Below are positions 54,301 to 59,664 of a DNA stretch of 64,000 nt, in pieces. The stretch's first letter is position 1. Every line of letters begins with the position of its first letter. The stretch is from Anolis sagrei (taxonomy: Eukaryota; Chordata; Lepidosauria; Squamata; Anolidae), in NCBI RefSeq assembly GCF_037176765.1, contig NC_090025.1:138690758-138754757 (forward strand). The letters run 5' to 3'. The position numbers were made by a program, and so were the translations under genes. Under the pieces are notes generated by a model that saw nothing but the letters and a program-made list of their open reading frames with translations, was not told the DNA's origin and searched no databases.

Positions 54301-56499
54301 ATAGCCTTTTCCATATCTATATGAATGCCATCTTCTTCAGAATCTGATTCCAGAGACACCGAATCATGTGTGCTGTCTTCCTTATCAAGTTCTTCAAGTA
54401 TCTTATCCTGAAATGAGAAATACTTAAGAATTAAAATACTTAATATGTTCAAGAAAACAAATGTACATACATTTATAGGGAAACACTAAACAAAAGGGAA
54501 CAAATGCTGTACCAAAGAGGATTCCACAAAATGTGGCAACACATGGAAAACGTGATGTACATGAACACCTCAATTACAATGCTACACCCTTTAACGCAGG
54601 GGTCCTCAAACTAAGGCCCGAGGGCCCGATCCGGCTCTCAGTCAGGGTCAATCTAAATCTGAAATGACTTGAAAACACACAACAACAATCCTATCTCATC
54701 AGCCAAAAGCAGACCCACACTACCCATACTACTAATAAATTTATAGTTGTTAAAATTGTTCTTTATTTTAATTATTGTATTTTTAAGTGTTTTTGCACTA
54801 CAAATAAGATATGTGCAGCGTGCATAGGAATTCATTCAAGTTTTTTTTCAAATTATAATCCGGCCCTACAACAGTCTGAGGGACTGTGACCTGGCCCTCT
54901 GTTTAAAAAGTTTGAGGACCCCTGCTTTAATGTTTCAAACTAATTTTTAAGAATTCTGTTAATTCTAGAAAATGAGAACATCATTCCTCCTCTGTTCAGT
55001 TCACAGAAATATATCATCATGGCATTTTACCATATGCCTAACACAACGGTTTCTCTACAAATAAAAAAGAGACATACTGATTAACCCAAGCACCTCATTT
55101 TATGGAATCCATGAATTAGGATTCCCAATTTAAGCCATGCAATTTATGCATTTTAGAATTATTCCTTTTTTTAAAAAAAATTATGGCCACATATTGAGAG
55201 ATAAAAAGTGTATACCTTAAATATTAAAAAAAATGTAAAAATGCCTATATTAGATCAATAAAGGCTGAATTTATACAACTTAAAAATGCTGTCACAAACA
55301 GACATAAGAAAGGTTATTTCTAAAATGAACTATTTGGTTCCAGCAATGAACTAGGATATTTTCAATGAGAATGTTAGCTGTTATCAGGAGTGAAACATGT
55401 TTTGATTGAAGTAGACATGGATTTACAAATGTAACAGTTCATATCAATACTTTTTTTAAAAAAGTGTGGAAAGCTTAAACACTATGTATCAACATTTCAT
55501 AAAACAAAATTATGGTTTCTGTAATGTTTTAACTTACCACATCAAGCTTTCCCCATGCTTCATAATCATTGGATTTTATTTTGTTCTTTTTATTTTCTTC
55601 AGTTGTTTTTTTGGATACTGTTCTAACTTTGGATTTCTTCTTTTTTTTATAAGCTTCATTTCGGATTGGTGGTAAATCCTAAATAGCAGAAAAGATCAGT
55701 TCATCTAAACACAACTTCAAAGAAGCAACAAATGATTTACATTTATCAAATTTATACAATTCAGTTTGACTTGGTTTAGGCCCTGATATCAATTTTACTA
55801 GAAGATTTCAAACAATATGCTAGGATACTCCACGAACCATGGTATACAATGGGGGAGCTGAGTGCTCAGGCCCGTTCCTTGTTGCACAAGGAAAGGTAAA
55901 GAAATCTAATATTTGAACCCAGCACAGCAGACACCCTCTGGCTTGATAGTCCCAACAATCCAGAGAACAAATACTGAATTATTTCTCTGGCCCTCCAACT
56001 GCCAGAAGCCCTAGCCAGCTTGTTCAATTGTCAGAAATTCTTGGAGTTGGAGGCTCAAATAGCAGGAGGGCCACAGTTTGAGGATGCCTGCTGGCAAAGG
56101 CTCTGATTTAGAAAGGTTCTGCACCTGAACAGATCATCTTATTTTGTAATAATCTGGAGAGTGCCATCAAAACACATCAACAACTTCTGTTTGTAAGAGA
56201 AAACATTAGGTTACAATTTAACCTTCAAGTACAACATGCTATCAAAAGATAAAAAGTTTGTAGTTCTATCTGCAACCTAAAGAACTACTCAATGGAGCCA
56301 AATTTTGCTTGAAGTGCCTGTCTCATTACTTCTAAACCATAGTTACCTTTTCTGGGACTCCGCTCTGCCGTCTCAAATCACAATCCTTTTCTTTAATATC
56401 CTTTTCCCAACGTTCTAATTCTTTCACCATATCCTGCATCTCTTCGGCATTTTGCCGTAATTGTAGCTGTAACTCTATCGCTTTACTTGGTGAAGTCAT
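31616..56499 (-). CDS. RPAP3: RPAP3, RNA polymerase II-associated protein 3 (complete, 16 coding exons)
   Basis: Sixteen exons with GT..AG borders join in one frame into 674 residues; the human protein is of similar length (about 665, from memory). Order: N-terminal coiled-coil-like helix (about 1-50), lysine-rich linker and DYEAW motif (about 60-98), acidic segment (about 104-125), TPR array 1 (about 137-246), linker, TPR array 2 (about 288-397), variable linker (about 398-545), RPAP3 C-terminal domain (about 550-674). Both arrays keep residues expected for a carboxylate clamp (EKGN or EKDLGN, PTNR or PANR, KAYARRG). Known role of the family: scaffold of R2TP (RUVBL1, RUVBL2, PIH1D1) that recruits HSP70/HSP90 to assemble RNA polymerases, box C/D snoRNPs and PIKKs in the cytoplasm. 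The start is the first ATG of exon 2, giving MTSPSKAIELQ, close to human MTSANKAIELQ. Identification rests on remembered homology, but the match is extensive and every exon joins in phase. Confidence 0.97.
31955..32283 (+). mobile_element. Sauria-type SINE, copy 3, next to the RPAP3 3' end
   Basis: GGGGCAGCGGGTTAAACCAC..AACATGCAAATGTCATTAGA..GACATGACTAGACTTAATGT..ACCATTACCTTTAT. It lies within the last RPAP3 intron in the opposite orientation to the gene, and a run of C precedes it. Confidence 0.88.
33325..33425 (-). CDS. RPAP3: RPAP3 exon 16, C-terminal domain (residues 613-647)
   Basis: A 101-nt exon, acceptor CCTATAG, donor GTAAGT. It encodes KEEPLLILEILQKLSESRRF then DMAVMFMSDSEKK. Confidence 0.95.
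34555..35260 (-). mobile_element. LINE-derived region with TTTA and AT/AC repeats
   Basis: It starts with (TTTA)n, then CAGTAGCTGGCCACTTGAAG..AAGGCGGTCCTCCATTGTGC, a sequence typical of squamate LINE copies in reverse, and a second tail at 34985-35080. It lies in the RPAP3 intron between exons 15 and 16; family not assigned. Confidence 0.5.
35265..37235 (+). mobile_element. Heavily degraded RTE-like LINE
   Basis: Across many frames there are pieces similar to RTE/BovB RT: SQEIRRRLGLGSPAMKKLDK-like sequence near 36575-36640, and YFGQIMRRQLTKKYNN..VGKVEGSRK at 37030-37107, followed by WMDSIKKVI. A hAT-type MITE is inserted at 36688-36824. It lies in the RPAP3 intron between exons 15 and 16. 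Confidence 0.65.
36688..36824. mobile_element. hAT-type palindromic MITE
   Basis: CAGTATTGTTCAAACTGTGC..CAGAGTTTGAAAAACACTG, same family as 5655-5789. It lies in an RPAP3 intron, inside a degraded LINE. Confidence 0.8.
37547..37644 (-). CDS. RPAP3: RPAP3 exon 15, C-terminal domain (residues 581-613)
   Basis: A 98-nt exon, acceptor TTCTTAG, donor GTGAGT. It encodes QIDPSLYPNLFQKSLDPDVF then SQILKILQDFYI. Confidence 0.95.
38869..39310. mobile_element. DNA transposon with long inverted ends (GTATAAGACxAC family)
   Basis: The left end reads TATTTTCTGGTGTATAAGAC, and the right end reads GTCATCTTATAGGCCGGAAA then ATACAGTAA, its diverged reverse complement. Inner pairs (TCTTATATGGCAGG near 38944, TAGTCTTATACGGCG near 39228) repeat the signature. 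It is noncoding and lies in the RPAP3 intron between exons 14 and 15. Confidence 0.65.
39313..39366. repeat. (GT)n then (GA)n microsatellite
   Basis: It has the same composite form as 581-652 and directly follows the transposon at 38869-39310 in the RPAP3 intron between exons 14 and 15. Confidence 0.95.
39481..39682 (-). CDS. RPAP3: RPAP3 exon 14, start of C-terminal domain (residues 513-580)
   Basis: A 202-nt exon, acceptor TTTCCAG, donor GTAAGA. It runs from a basic linker into PPVPVNSFQLESDFRKLKEH then PDQLFSYLK, the first helices of the RPAP3 C-terminal domain, which in this family binds the RUVBL1/2 ring. Confidence 0.95.
41222..41555 (-). mobile_element. Sauria-type SINE, copy 4
   Basis: On the plus strand it reads AAGGTAAAGGTTTCCCCTGA..TAGTTGTGTCCGAC..TTTGCATGTTTTCGAACTGC..GCTGCACCACCAGGGG, the exact reverse layout of copies 2 and 3. 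It lies in the RPAP3 intron between exons 13 and 14. Confidence 0.88.
42305..42534 (-). CDS. RPAP3: RPAP3 exon 13, variable linker (residues 437-513)
   Basis: A 230-nt exon, acceptor TCTTTAG, donor GTAAGC. It begins KPLRRIIIEEVGNEM, continues as a serine- and alanine-rich low-complexity linker and ends with SSSSDTPKAKLLKIEE, which matches the human TSDTPRAKVLKIEE segment. Confidence 0.94.
43153..43400 (-). mobile_element. Second tRNA-derived SINE family, copy 1
   Basis: The minus-strand head is GAGCCGCAGTGGTGCATTGG..GGTTCGAATCC and the tail side reads GAAACTGCAAGTCACTTCTG on plus. It is distinct from the Sauria type: it lacks the ATGCAAAT middle and the GTCGGACACGAC tail. Confidence 0.8.
43521..43637 (-). 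CDS. RPAP3: RPAP3 exon 12 (residues 398-436)
   Basis: A 117-nt exon, phase 0 to 0, acceptor TTTAAG, donor GTAAGT. It encodes ELIAKGQWTDVERPRLLQ and a polar linker ending HLRSA. ELIAKGQW matches the ELIEKGHW of the human protein at the end of TPR array 2. Confidence 0.92.
43765..43835 (-). CDS. RPAP3: RPAP3 exon 11, TPR array 2 last part (residues 374-397)
   Basis: A 71-nt exon encoding DFETVLNLEPGNKQAINEIM then KIKN, donor GTAAGT. The acceptor follows an almost uninterrupted run of about 18 T on the minus strand (43838-43857), an unusually homopolymeric polypyrimidine tract. Confidence 0.95.
43882..44065. mobile_element. Degraded Penelope-like hairpin in the intron between RPAP3 exons 10 and 11
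   Basis: GCCGAAGGCTTTCACAGCTG and TCTGACGTTTGCCTGCATCT are followed by the reverse of the same end (CAGATGTAGGCTAAACATCA.., GAACATGGCCATATAGTCC). It has the same inverted layout as 14055-14590 but is much more diverged. Confidence 0.65.
44556..44818 (-). mobile_element. Second tRNA-derived SINE family, copy 2
   Basis: GCCAGGAGTGAACTGAGAAA..CAAGTCACTTCTGG..GATTCGAACCGCTGACCTG..GTGCACCGTGGGCTC on plus. It aligns along its length with the copy at 43153. Confidence 0.8.
45131..45252 (-). CDS. RPAP3: RPAP3 exon 10, TPR array 2 second part (residues 333-374)
   Basis: A 122-nt exon, acceptor CTTAAG, donor GTAGGA. It encodes YIEAEEDCTKAVLLDSSYSK then AYARRGTARTALGKLQEALQ. The KAYARRG motif is shared with exon 6. 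Confidence 0.96.
45920..46047 (-). CDS. RPAP3: RPAP3 exon 9, TPR array 2 first part (residues 291-333)
   Basis: A 128-nt exon, acceptor ATCACAG, donor GTGAGT, phase 2 end. It encodes GNGYFKEGKYEAAIECYTRG, then MAADGANALLPANRAMAYL. This is the paralogue of exon 5. Confidence 0.96.
46541..46672 (-). CDS. RPAP3: RPAP3 exon 8, linker between the TPR arrays (residues 247-290)
   Basis: A 132-nt exon, phase 0 to 0, acceptor TATTAG, donor GTAAAC. It encodes VLTLKENPQPDGGDAKK, a charged helix (VKEDVKQIEVEQLKQK) and AVAEKDL, the first residues of TPR array 2. The linker is the least conserved part of this region compared with the remembered human protein. Confidence 0.93.
46804..46874 (-). CDS. RPAP3: RPAP3 exon 7, TPR array 1 last part (residues 223-246)
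   Basis: A 71-nt exon, acceptor GTTTAG, donor GTAAAA. It encodes DYEKVLELDPNNFEAKNELL then KIEQ. It has the same length as exon 11. Confidence 0.95.
47193..47535. mobile_element. hAT-type non-autonomous transposon, copy 2
   Basis: CTGTGATTCCCAACCTTTTT..CAGGGAAGGAGTGGCAGGCA..CACAGGTTAAGAACCACTG. It has the same interior as 7062-7484 with an internal deletion. It lies in the RPAP3 intron between exons 6 and 7. Confidence 0.8.
47930..48205 (+). mobile_element. LINE fragment (CR1/L3 group, downstream of RT)
   Basis: AAGCGAGGCCCTCCTCTCGG..GGGGGAGAGAGGGACTTTTC..CCGGAGGAGATTAAAATGGC is the noncoding-side pattern that also follows the RT in 10340-10480. Confidence 0.55.
49216..49337 (-). CDS. RPAP3: RPAP3 exon 6, TPR array 1 second part (residues 182-223)
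   Basis: A 122-nt exon, acceptor TTGCAG, donor GTATGT. It encodes YSVAESDCNLALALNKNHTK then AYARRGAARFALEKFKEAKE. It has the same length and phase as exon 10. Confidence 0.96.
49469..49750. mobile_element. PIF/Harbinger-like MITE with a second MITE nested inside
   Basis: The outer element runs AGCCCCTTTAACACAGCTGA..GTTGTGTGGAAGGGCCC with TAA on both sides. The inner element (49532-49671) is a palindromic MITE with exact long TIRs (GGGCCCTTCCAGACAGGCCC and its reverse) and a GATCCCAGGTTTTCT/AGAAAACCTGGGATC inner pair. It lies in the RPAP3 intron between exons 5 and 6. Confidence 0.85.
50006..50316 (+). repeat. 5' LTR of the Ty3/gypsy element
   Basis: It begins TGTCAGG and ends GCTTACA, in the TG..CA form of LTRs. 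It contains a TATA-like GTATAAGG near 50186 and is followed by the gag leader. The borders are inferred from the TG..CA ends and the flanking repeat. Confidence 0.7.
50006..52589 (+). mobile_element. Fossil Ty3/gypsy LTR retrotransposon (incomplete)
   Basis: GC-rich island in AT-rich surroundings, within the intron between RPAP3 exons 5 and 6, antisense to the gene. Parts in order: a 5' LTR, a gag region with a CCHC zinc knuckle (CYVCGRLGHRAAEC, near 51570), an aspartic-protease-like region, and the beginning of a reverse transcriptase (LCVDYRGLNAV, FTKIDLIEAYH). The element is broken: most of pol and an intact second LTR are absent, and there are at least two disruptive changes. The 6-bp repeat CAACAA abuts both ends (50000-50005 and 52590-52595), as expected of a target duplication. 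Coding stretches remain long, which suggests a moderately young copy. Confidence 0.88.
53290..53650 (+). mobile_element. LINE 3' region with tail
   Basis: TTTAGACAGGCCTTTGG..GTTAATTTGTTGTGAACTTC..AGAGTAGAATATAAATTCAA..GAATGAATGAATGAATG..AAATAAATAAAT. It ends 60 bp from RPAP3 exon 5. Confidence 0.6.
53712..53839 (-). CDS. RPAP3: RPAP3 exon 5, TPR array 1 first part (residues 140-182)
   Basis: A 128-nt exon, acceptor TTAACAG, donor GTAAGG, ending in phase 2. It encodes GNNYFKQGNFDAAIECYTRG, then ADPYNPVLPTNRSSAFFRL, a canonical TPR helix pair. It has the same length and phase as exon 9. Confidence 0.96.
54285..54407 (-). CDS. RPAP3: RPAP3 exon 4 (residues 99-139)
   Basis: A 123-nt exon, phase 0 to 0, acceptor TTTCAG, donor GTGATT. 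It encodes DKILEELDKEDSTHD and an acidic serine-rich stretch (SLESDSEEDGIHID), then ends at EKEK, where the first TPR helix begins. The acidic SDSEED is a plausible CK2 site (inference). Confidence 0.95.
54597..54924. mobile_element. hAT (Charlie-like) non-autonomous transposon with target duplication
   Basis: TIRs are CAGGGGTCCTCAAACTAAGG and AAAAGTTTGAGGACCCCTG. Flanks are CTTTAACG (54589-54596) and CTTTAATG (54925-54932), an 8-bp duplication with one change. The interior has GAGGGCCCGATCCGGC and CCGGCCCTACAACAGTCTGA. It lies in the RPAP3 intron between exons 3 and 4. Confidence 0.9.
55538..55678 (-). CDS. RPAP3: RPAP3 exon 3 (residues 52-98)
   Basis: A 141-nt exon, phase 0 to 0, acceptor TTTAG, donor GTAAGT. 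It begins DLPPIRN, has a lysine-rich run (YKKKKKSK) that could act as a nuclear localisation signal (inference), and ends DYEAWGKLDV. Confidence 0.95.
55985..56097. mobile_element. Partial hAT-type MITE
   Basis: TGGCCCTCCAACTGCCAGAA..CAATTGTCAGAAATTCTTGG..GAGGGCCACAGTTTGAGGAT. It is the right half of the family seen at 5655 and 13540. Confidence 0.6.
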
Positions 56500-56530
56500 C
56501 TGGTGGCTTGTTCTGTGAAGGAATGTAGGC
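56347..56530 (-). CDS. RPAP3: RPAP3 exon 2 (start codon at 56499; residues 1-51)
   Basis: Acceptor ..CAACACAG at 56531 and donor GTAACT from 56346. The first 31 nt are 5'UTR. The coding part gives MTSPSKAIELQLQLRQNAEE then WEKDIKEKD and ends GVPEK in phase 0. This is the helical N-terminal segment typical of vertebrate RPAP3. Confidence 0.95.
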
Positions 56531-57414
56531 CTGTGTTGAAAAATATTAAAAGACAAAATGATGGAAATCAATGCTTTCTATTAATACAATGAACCAAATT
56601 ATTTGCTGGTATGATGCAATTAGTGGGGTATGCAATGTATTTGGAACACATTTTAACAATAAAGGACACAGAGGAATAACAAACCAAATCCAATGAGACT
56701 ATGTTAGACCTGTTCTAACATAGCAGATGAAAATGGGTCTTCCTTTTACTGCAAAGGGTACTGTAAGCAGGCAAATACTAAATCTTCCTCCTTTGGTTTT
56801 GCCAGCATTTAGTAGCCCTTTCCACTTTCCCCACTTCTAGAGCAACGAATGGGGAGCGCTATCCAGAGCACTGAAATGCATCAGGTAAAGTGAGGAACAG
56901 CAAAAGACTCAGCACCAATCTGCCATACAGTCCTTCTAATGCTAAAACATGACCGCCAGCTCACCTCCAGCTTTATATGGGGATGTAATTCGCCAAAGTT
57001 AGGAGTCTGGCTGCCGAGCGTTGGACCAACTGAAGTTTCTGGGCTGTCTATATATTAATATCTCTCATATTTAACTCTACGAACACATATATATCTATGT
57101 AGCACATATGCATGTATGTGTGCATATACATGCATACCCAAACACACACGGTAGAACATACAATCCTTTACTGATGTTTTCAGGACTTCTCTGTTTATCA
57201 TTTGCTGGGAAATACCAGGCCAAGGACTTAGAACTGCACTCAGGACCTATTTGTGGGCTTCCCCTAGTGATCAGCTATGGAGTGGCCACCCTATTGAGCC
57301 AGATTAGTCTGCTGCAGTGCAGCTCTCTTCTCATTTTCCTCAGGGACTGAGAGTCTCATTAATATTCTGCAGAAGTTGGGCATCAAATGAGAGCCGCTTC
57401 CTTTCATAATGTAA

Positions 57415-57645
57415 TAGGGTCGTAATAAACATTTGGAAGAATTTCCTGACTGTGAGAGCCGTTCAGCAGTGGAACTCTCTGCCCCGGAGTGTGGTGGAGG
57501 CTCCTTCTTTGGAAGCTTTTCAACAGAGGCTGGATGGCCATCTGTCGGGGGTGTGCGCGCGCTCTGAATGCAGTTTTCCTGCTTCTTGGCAGGAGGTTGG
57601 ACTGGACCACATGAGGTCTCTTCCAACTCTTTGATTCTATGAGTG
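57415..57645 (+). mobile_element. CR1 LINE 3' end
   Basis: GCCGTTCAGCAGTGGAACTC..GGCTGGATGGCCATCTGTCG..ACCACATGAGGTCTCTTCCA and a terminal TTTGATTCTATGAG, the characteristic CR1 end. It lies in RPAP3 intron 1, close to the promoter. Confidence 0.88.
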
Positions 57646-57682
57646 ACCACAAGGAAAATCAGAGAAAACAACACACTCCCAC

Positions 57683-57790
57683 CTGCGCAGCTCAAATACT
57701 GCCTTGCGGGATTTCAACCGTCACTCCGGCCTCTTTCCTTTCCCGAAATGCCGTTCGCGAGAAGAAGGAAGTGTAGGCGTTATTGCCGGA
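57683..57790 (-). other. RPAP3: RPAP3 5' noncoding exon 1 (3' border firm, transcription start approximate)
   Basis: On the minus strand a CpG-rich stretch ends in GCGCAG followed by the donor GTGGGAG at 57682. The acceptor of exon 2 (56530) precedes the start codon by 31 nt, so an upstream noncoding exon is needed, and this is the only good CpG-rich donor nearby. The upstream end is a guess; no TATA box is seen. Confidence 0.6.
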
Positions 57791-57949
57791 AAGAGAACGA
57801 AAGAGGCAGAAGAGAAATGTGCGCAGTCCGCATGCGCACTGACTTCCCGTTCTGCCTCTGGTGTCATGGCGGCGAGGTGGTCCCGGTCCCTATTTCCGCT
57901 CTCCCGCCCCGCCCCTCGCTCAGTTCCTGTTGGGGATTGGTTAGAAAAT

Positions 57950-58062
57950 CTTCGGCTCTCAAACCTTTTGAACTTCAACTCCCAGAGTTCCGCGCCACCG
58001 GCTATGCTGGCTGGGGCTCCTGGGAAATGAAGTCCAAAACATGGGGAGGCCCAACATTGAGA
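57950..58062. mobile_element. hAT-type palindromic MITE relic inside the divergent promoter
   Basis: It has the same layout as the copies at 5655 and 13540: TCTCAAACC..ACTTCAACTCCCAGAG..GGCTATGCTGGCTGGGG..TGAAGTCCAAAACA..TTGAGA. Its ends are worn, and CpG-rich substitutions in the centre suggest age. Confidence 0.7.
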
Positions 58063-58095
58063 TGTAATGGAAATAAGTAAATTATTGTGGGGTTA

Positions 58096-58261
58096 TAGGA
58101 TAGCTGGGTGCGGAAGCGCCGAGCGTTACGCACATTCCGCAACGGCGGTTGTGAATAAGGGAAGGGGAGAGCGGCAGGCCTGCCGCTCTCCCCTTCCCTT
58201 ATTCACAACCGCCGTTGCGGAATGTGCGTAACGCTCGGCGCTTCCGGACCCAGCTCTCCTA
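58096..58261. repeat. Near-perfect 166-bp palindrome, no spacer
   Basis: Centred on AGGCCT at 58176-58181. Positions 58111-58178 and 58179-58246 are exact reverse complements (68 bp each); outside them complementarity continues to 58096 and 58261 with two mismatched pairs (58110/58247 and 58101/58256). The arms are GC-rich and lie in the ATP23 promoter or 5'UTR. Confidence 0.95.
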
Positions 58262-58321
58262 CTATCACCAGTGCGTCAGTCAGCTGACTCGCGTGGCATT
58301 TTGGATACGGTAGCCGGGAAG

Positions 58322-58331
58322 GTATAAAAGC
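58322..58331 (+). promoter_or_regulatory. TATA-like box ahead of ATP23
   Basis: GGTATAAAAG lies about 40 bases before the ATP23 start codon. If used at normal spacing it would place transcription start about 10 bases before the ATG, which is unusually close, so it may be inactive. Confidence 0.35.
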
Positions 58332-58364
58332 AAAAGCAACGCGAAGCCTGTCCGCTGGGCTGGA

Positions 58365-58545
58365 ATGGCTTCAGAGCAACCGGAGAGCGGCCGTGGGTCC
58401 AGCGAAGAGGAGGATGACTTCGGCTACGGGCTGTTCCCGGAGCGAAACCGCGGCGAGAAGAAGGCCCCGAAGAGCTTCCTCTATAAGAGCCTGTTCACCT
58501 TCAACCACAAGTGCCAAGTTATGTTGAAGATCGCCCTGGAGAACA
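58365..58545 (+). CDS. ATP23: ATP23 coding exon 1 (residues 1-60 plus one base)
   Basis: Start ATGG in a fair Kozak context (ctggaATGG), [20 protein letters not shown] then [13 protein letters not shown]. The donor is ACA|GTAGGT. No other upstream ATG in this frame is needed for homology. An acidic and serine-rich N-terminus is normal variation in the family. Confidence 0.92.
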
Positions 58546-59630
58546 GTAGGTGCCCTGGGTCTTAGTAGGGGGAGGTAGAGAAAGCTCTGGCAGAGGCTCA
58601 GGCAAATTGTGTAGGGTTACCTTTGAATAGCCTGGCAGCTTCAAAGCCTGGCTGCTTCCTGCCTGGGGGAATCCTTTGTTGGGAGGTGTTAGCTGGCCCT
58701 GGTCTGGAATTCCCCTGCTTTCTGAGTGCTGTTCTTTATTGCTTTGAATAGCCTGGCAGCTTCAAAGCCTGGCTGCTTCCTGCCTGGGGGAATCCTTTGT
58801 TGGGAGGTGTTAGCTGGCCCTGGCCTGGAATTCCCCTGTTGTTCTTTATTTTGAATCTGCCAGGCTATTCAGTGCTAATAAAGCTGGCCAGTTGCAACAT
58901 TCACACCTGCCTCCAACAGACAAGAGTTCTTTCTCCCACCGTGGACGTTTCACAGATCTATACACCCCACTTGCCTAGTTTCCAAAGCAGTCTCTGAGGA
59001 TGCCTGCCATAGATGTGGGTGAAATGTCAGGAGCAAATGCTTCTGGAACATGGCCAGACAGCCCAGAAAACTCACGGCAACCCAGTGATTCTGGTCATGA
59101 AAGCCTTCAATGACACAATACCACAATGTTTGTATATTATTATGATTTATATTTATCCCACTTTTTCCCAGATTGGGATTCAATATCTAAACAAAAACAT
59201 TACAACCATAAAAATAAACATAGTAATCAAAACACAACATCTAATGAAAAATTATAAAGCATGCAGCAACATAATAAGTGACTACCCCAACATAATTTAA
59301 ATGTTCAATAGAATTAACATCTCAATTAAAATCCATTTTTTAGGCTGTAGTCAATGTATATGTTTGTGTATGTGTGTGTTTGTGTATATATATATATACA
59401 CACACACACACCATAAGCAGCCCTTGGGCAGACCACGTTTTCAATGAGATGGACCAATATTTAGGCCAGAAATGGAAAAGTAAAAGATTGTATATTTTGA
59501 CAAATGGTGGATTTGCGTGAAGCCCAAAGGAGTGTGTCAACGACAAATAGGATAGGAAATATATTTAGATTTTGAATTGTATTGAAATGCTTTTATTGTA
59601 AGCTGCTTTGGAGAGAAAAAGTAGGGTATT

Positions 59631-59664
<34 letters not shown>

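Larger units (their letters stand above)
57680..58364. promoter_or_regulatory. CpG-rich divergent promoter region between RPAP3 and ATP23
   Basis: GC and CpG density rise sharply against AT-rich flanks. Visible candidate sites: an NRF1-like CCGCATGCGCAC near 57828, an ATGGCGGC YY1-like site at 57865, ETS-like CCGGAA and ACTTCC sites near 57786 and 57765, and GC boxes (CCCGCCCCGCCCC) near 57905. The two genes start about 0.6 kb apart in opposite directions. Promoter function is inferred from composition and position. Confidence 0.75.

Noticed and set aside
57643-58080. Overlapping open frames of up to 145 codons in the divergent promoter
   Set aside because: CpG-rich sequence lacks stop codons by composition; the frames cross the RPAP3 first exon, the promoter and a MITE.
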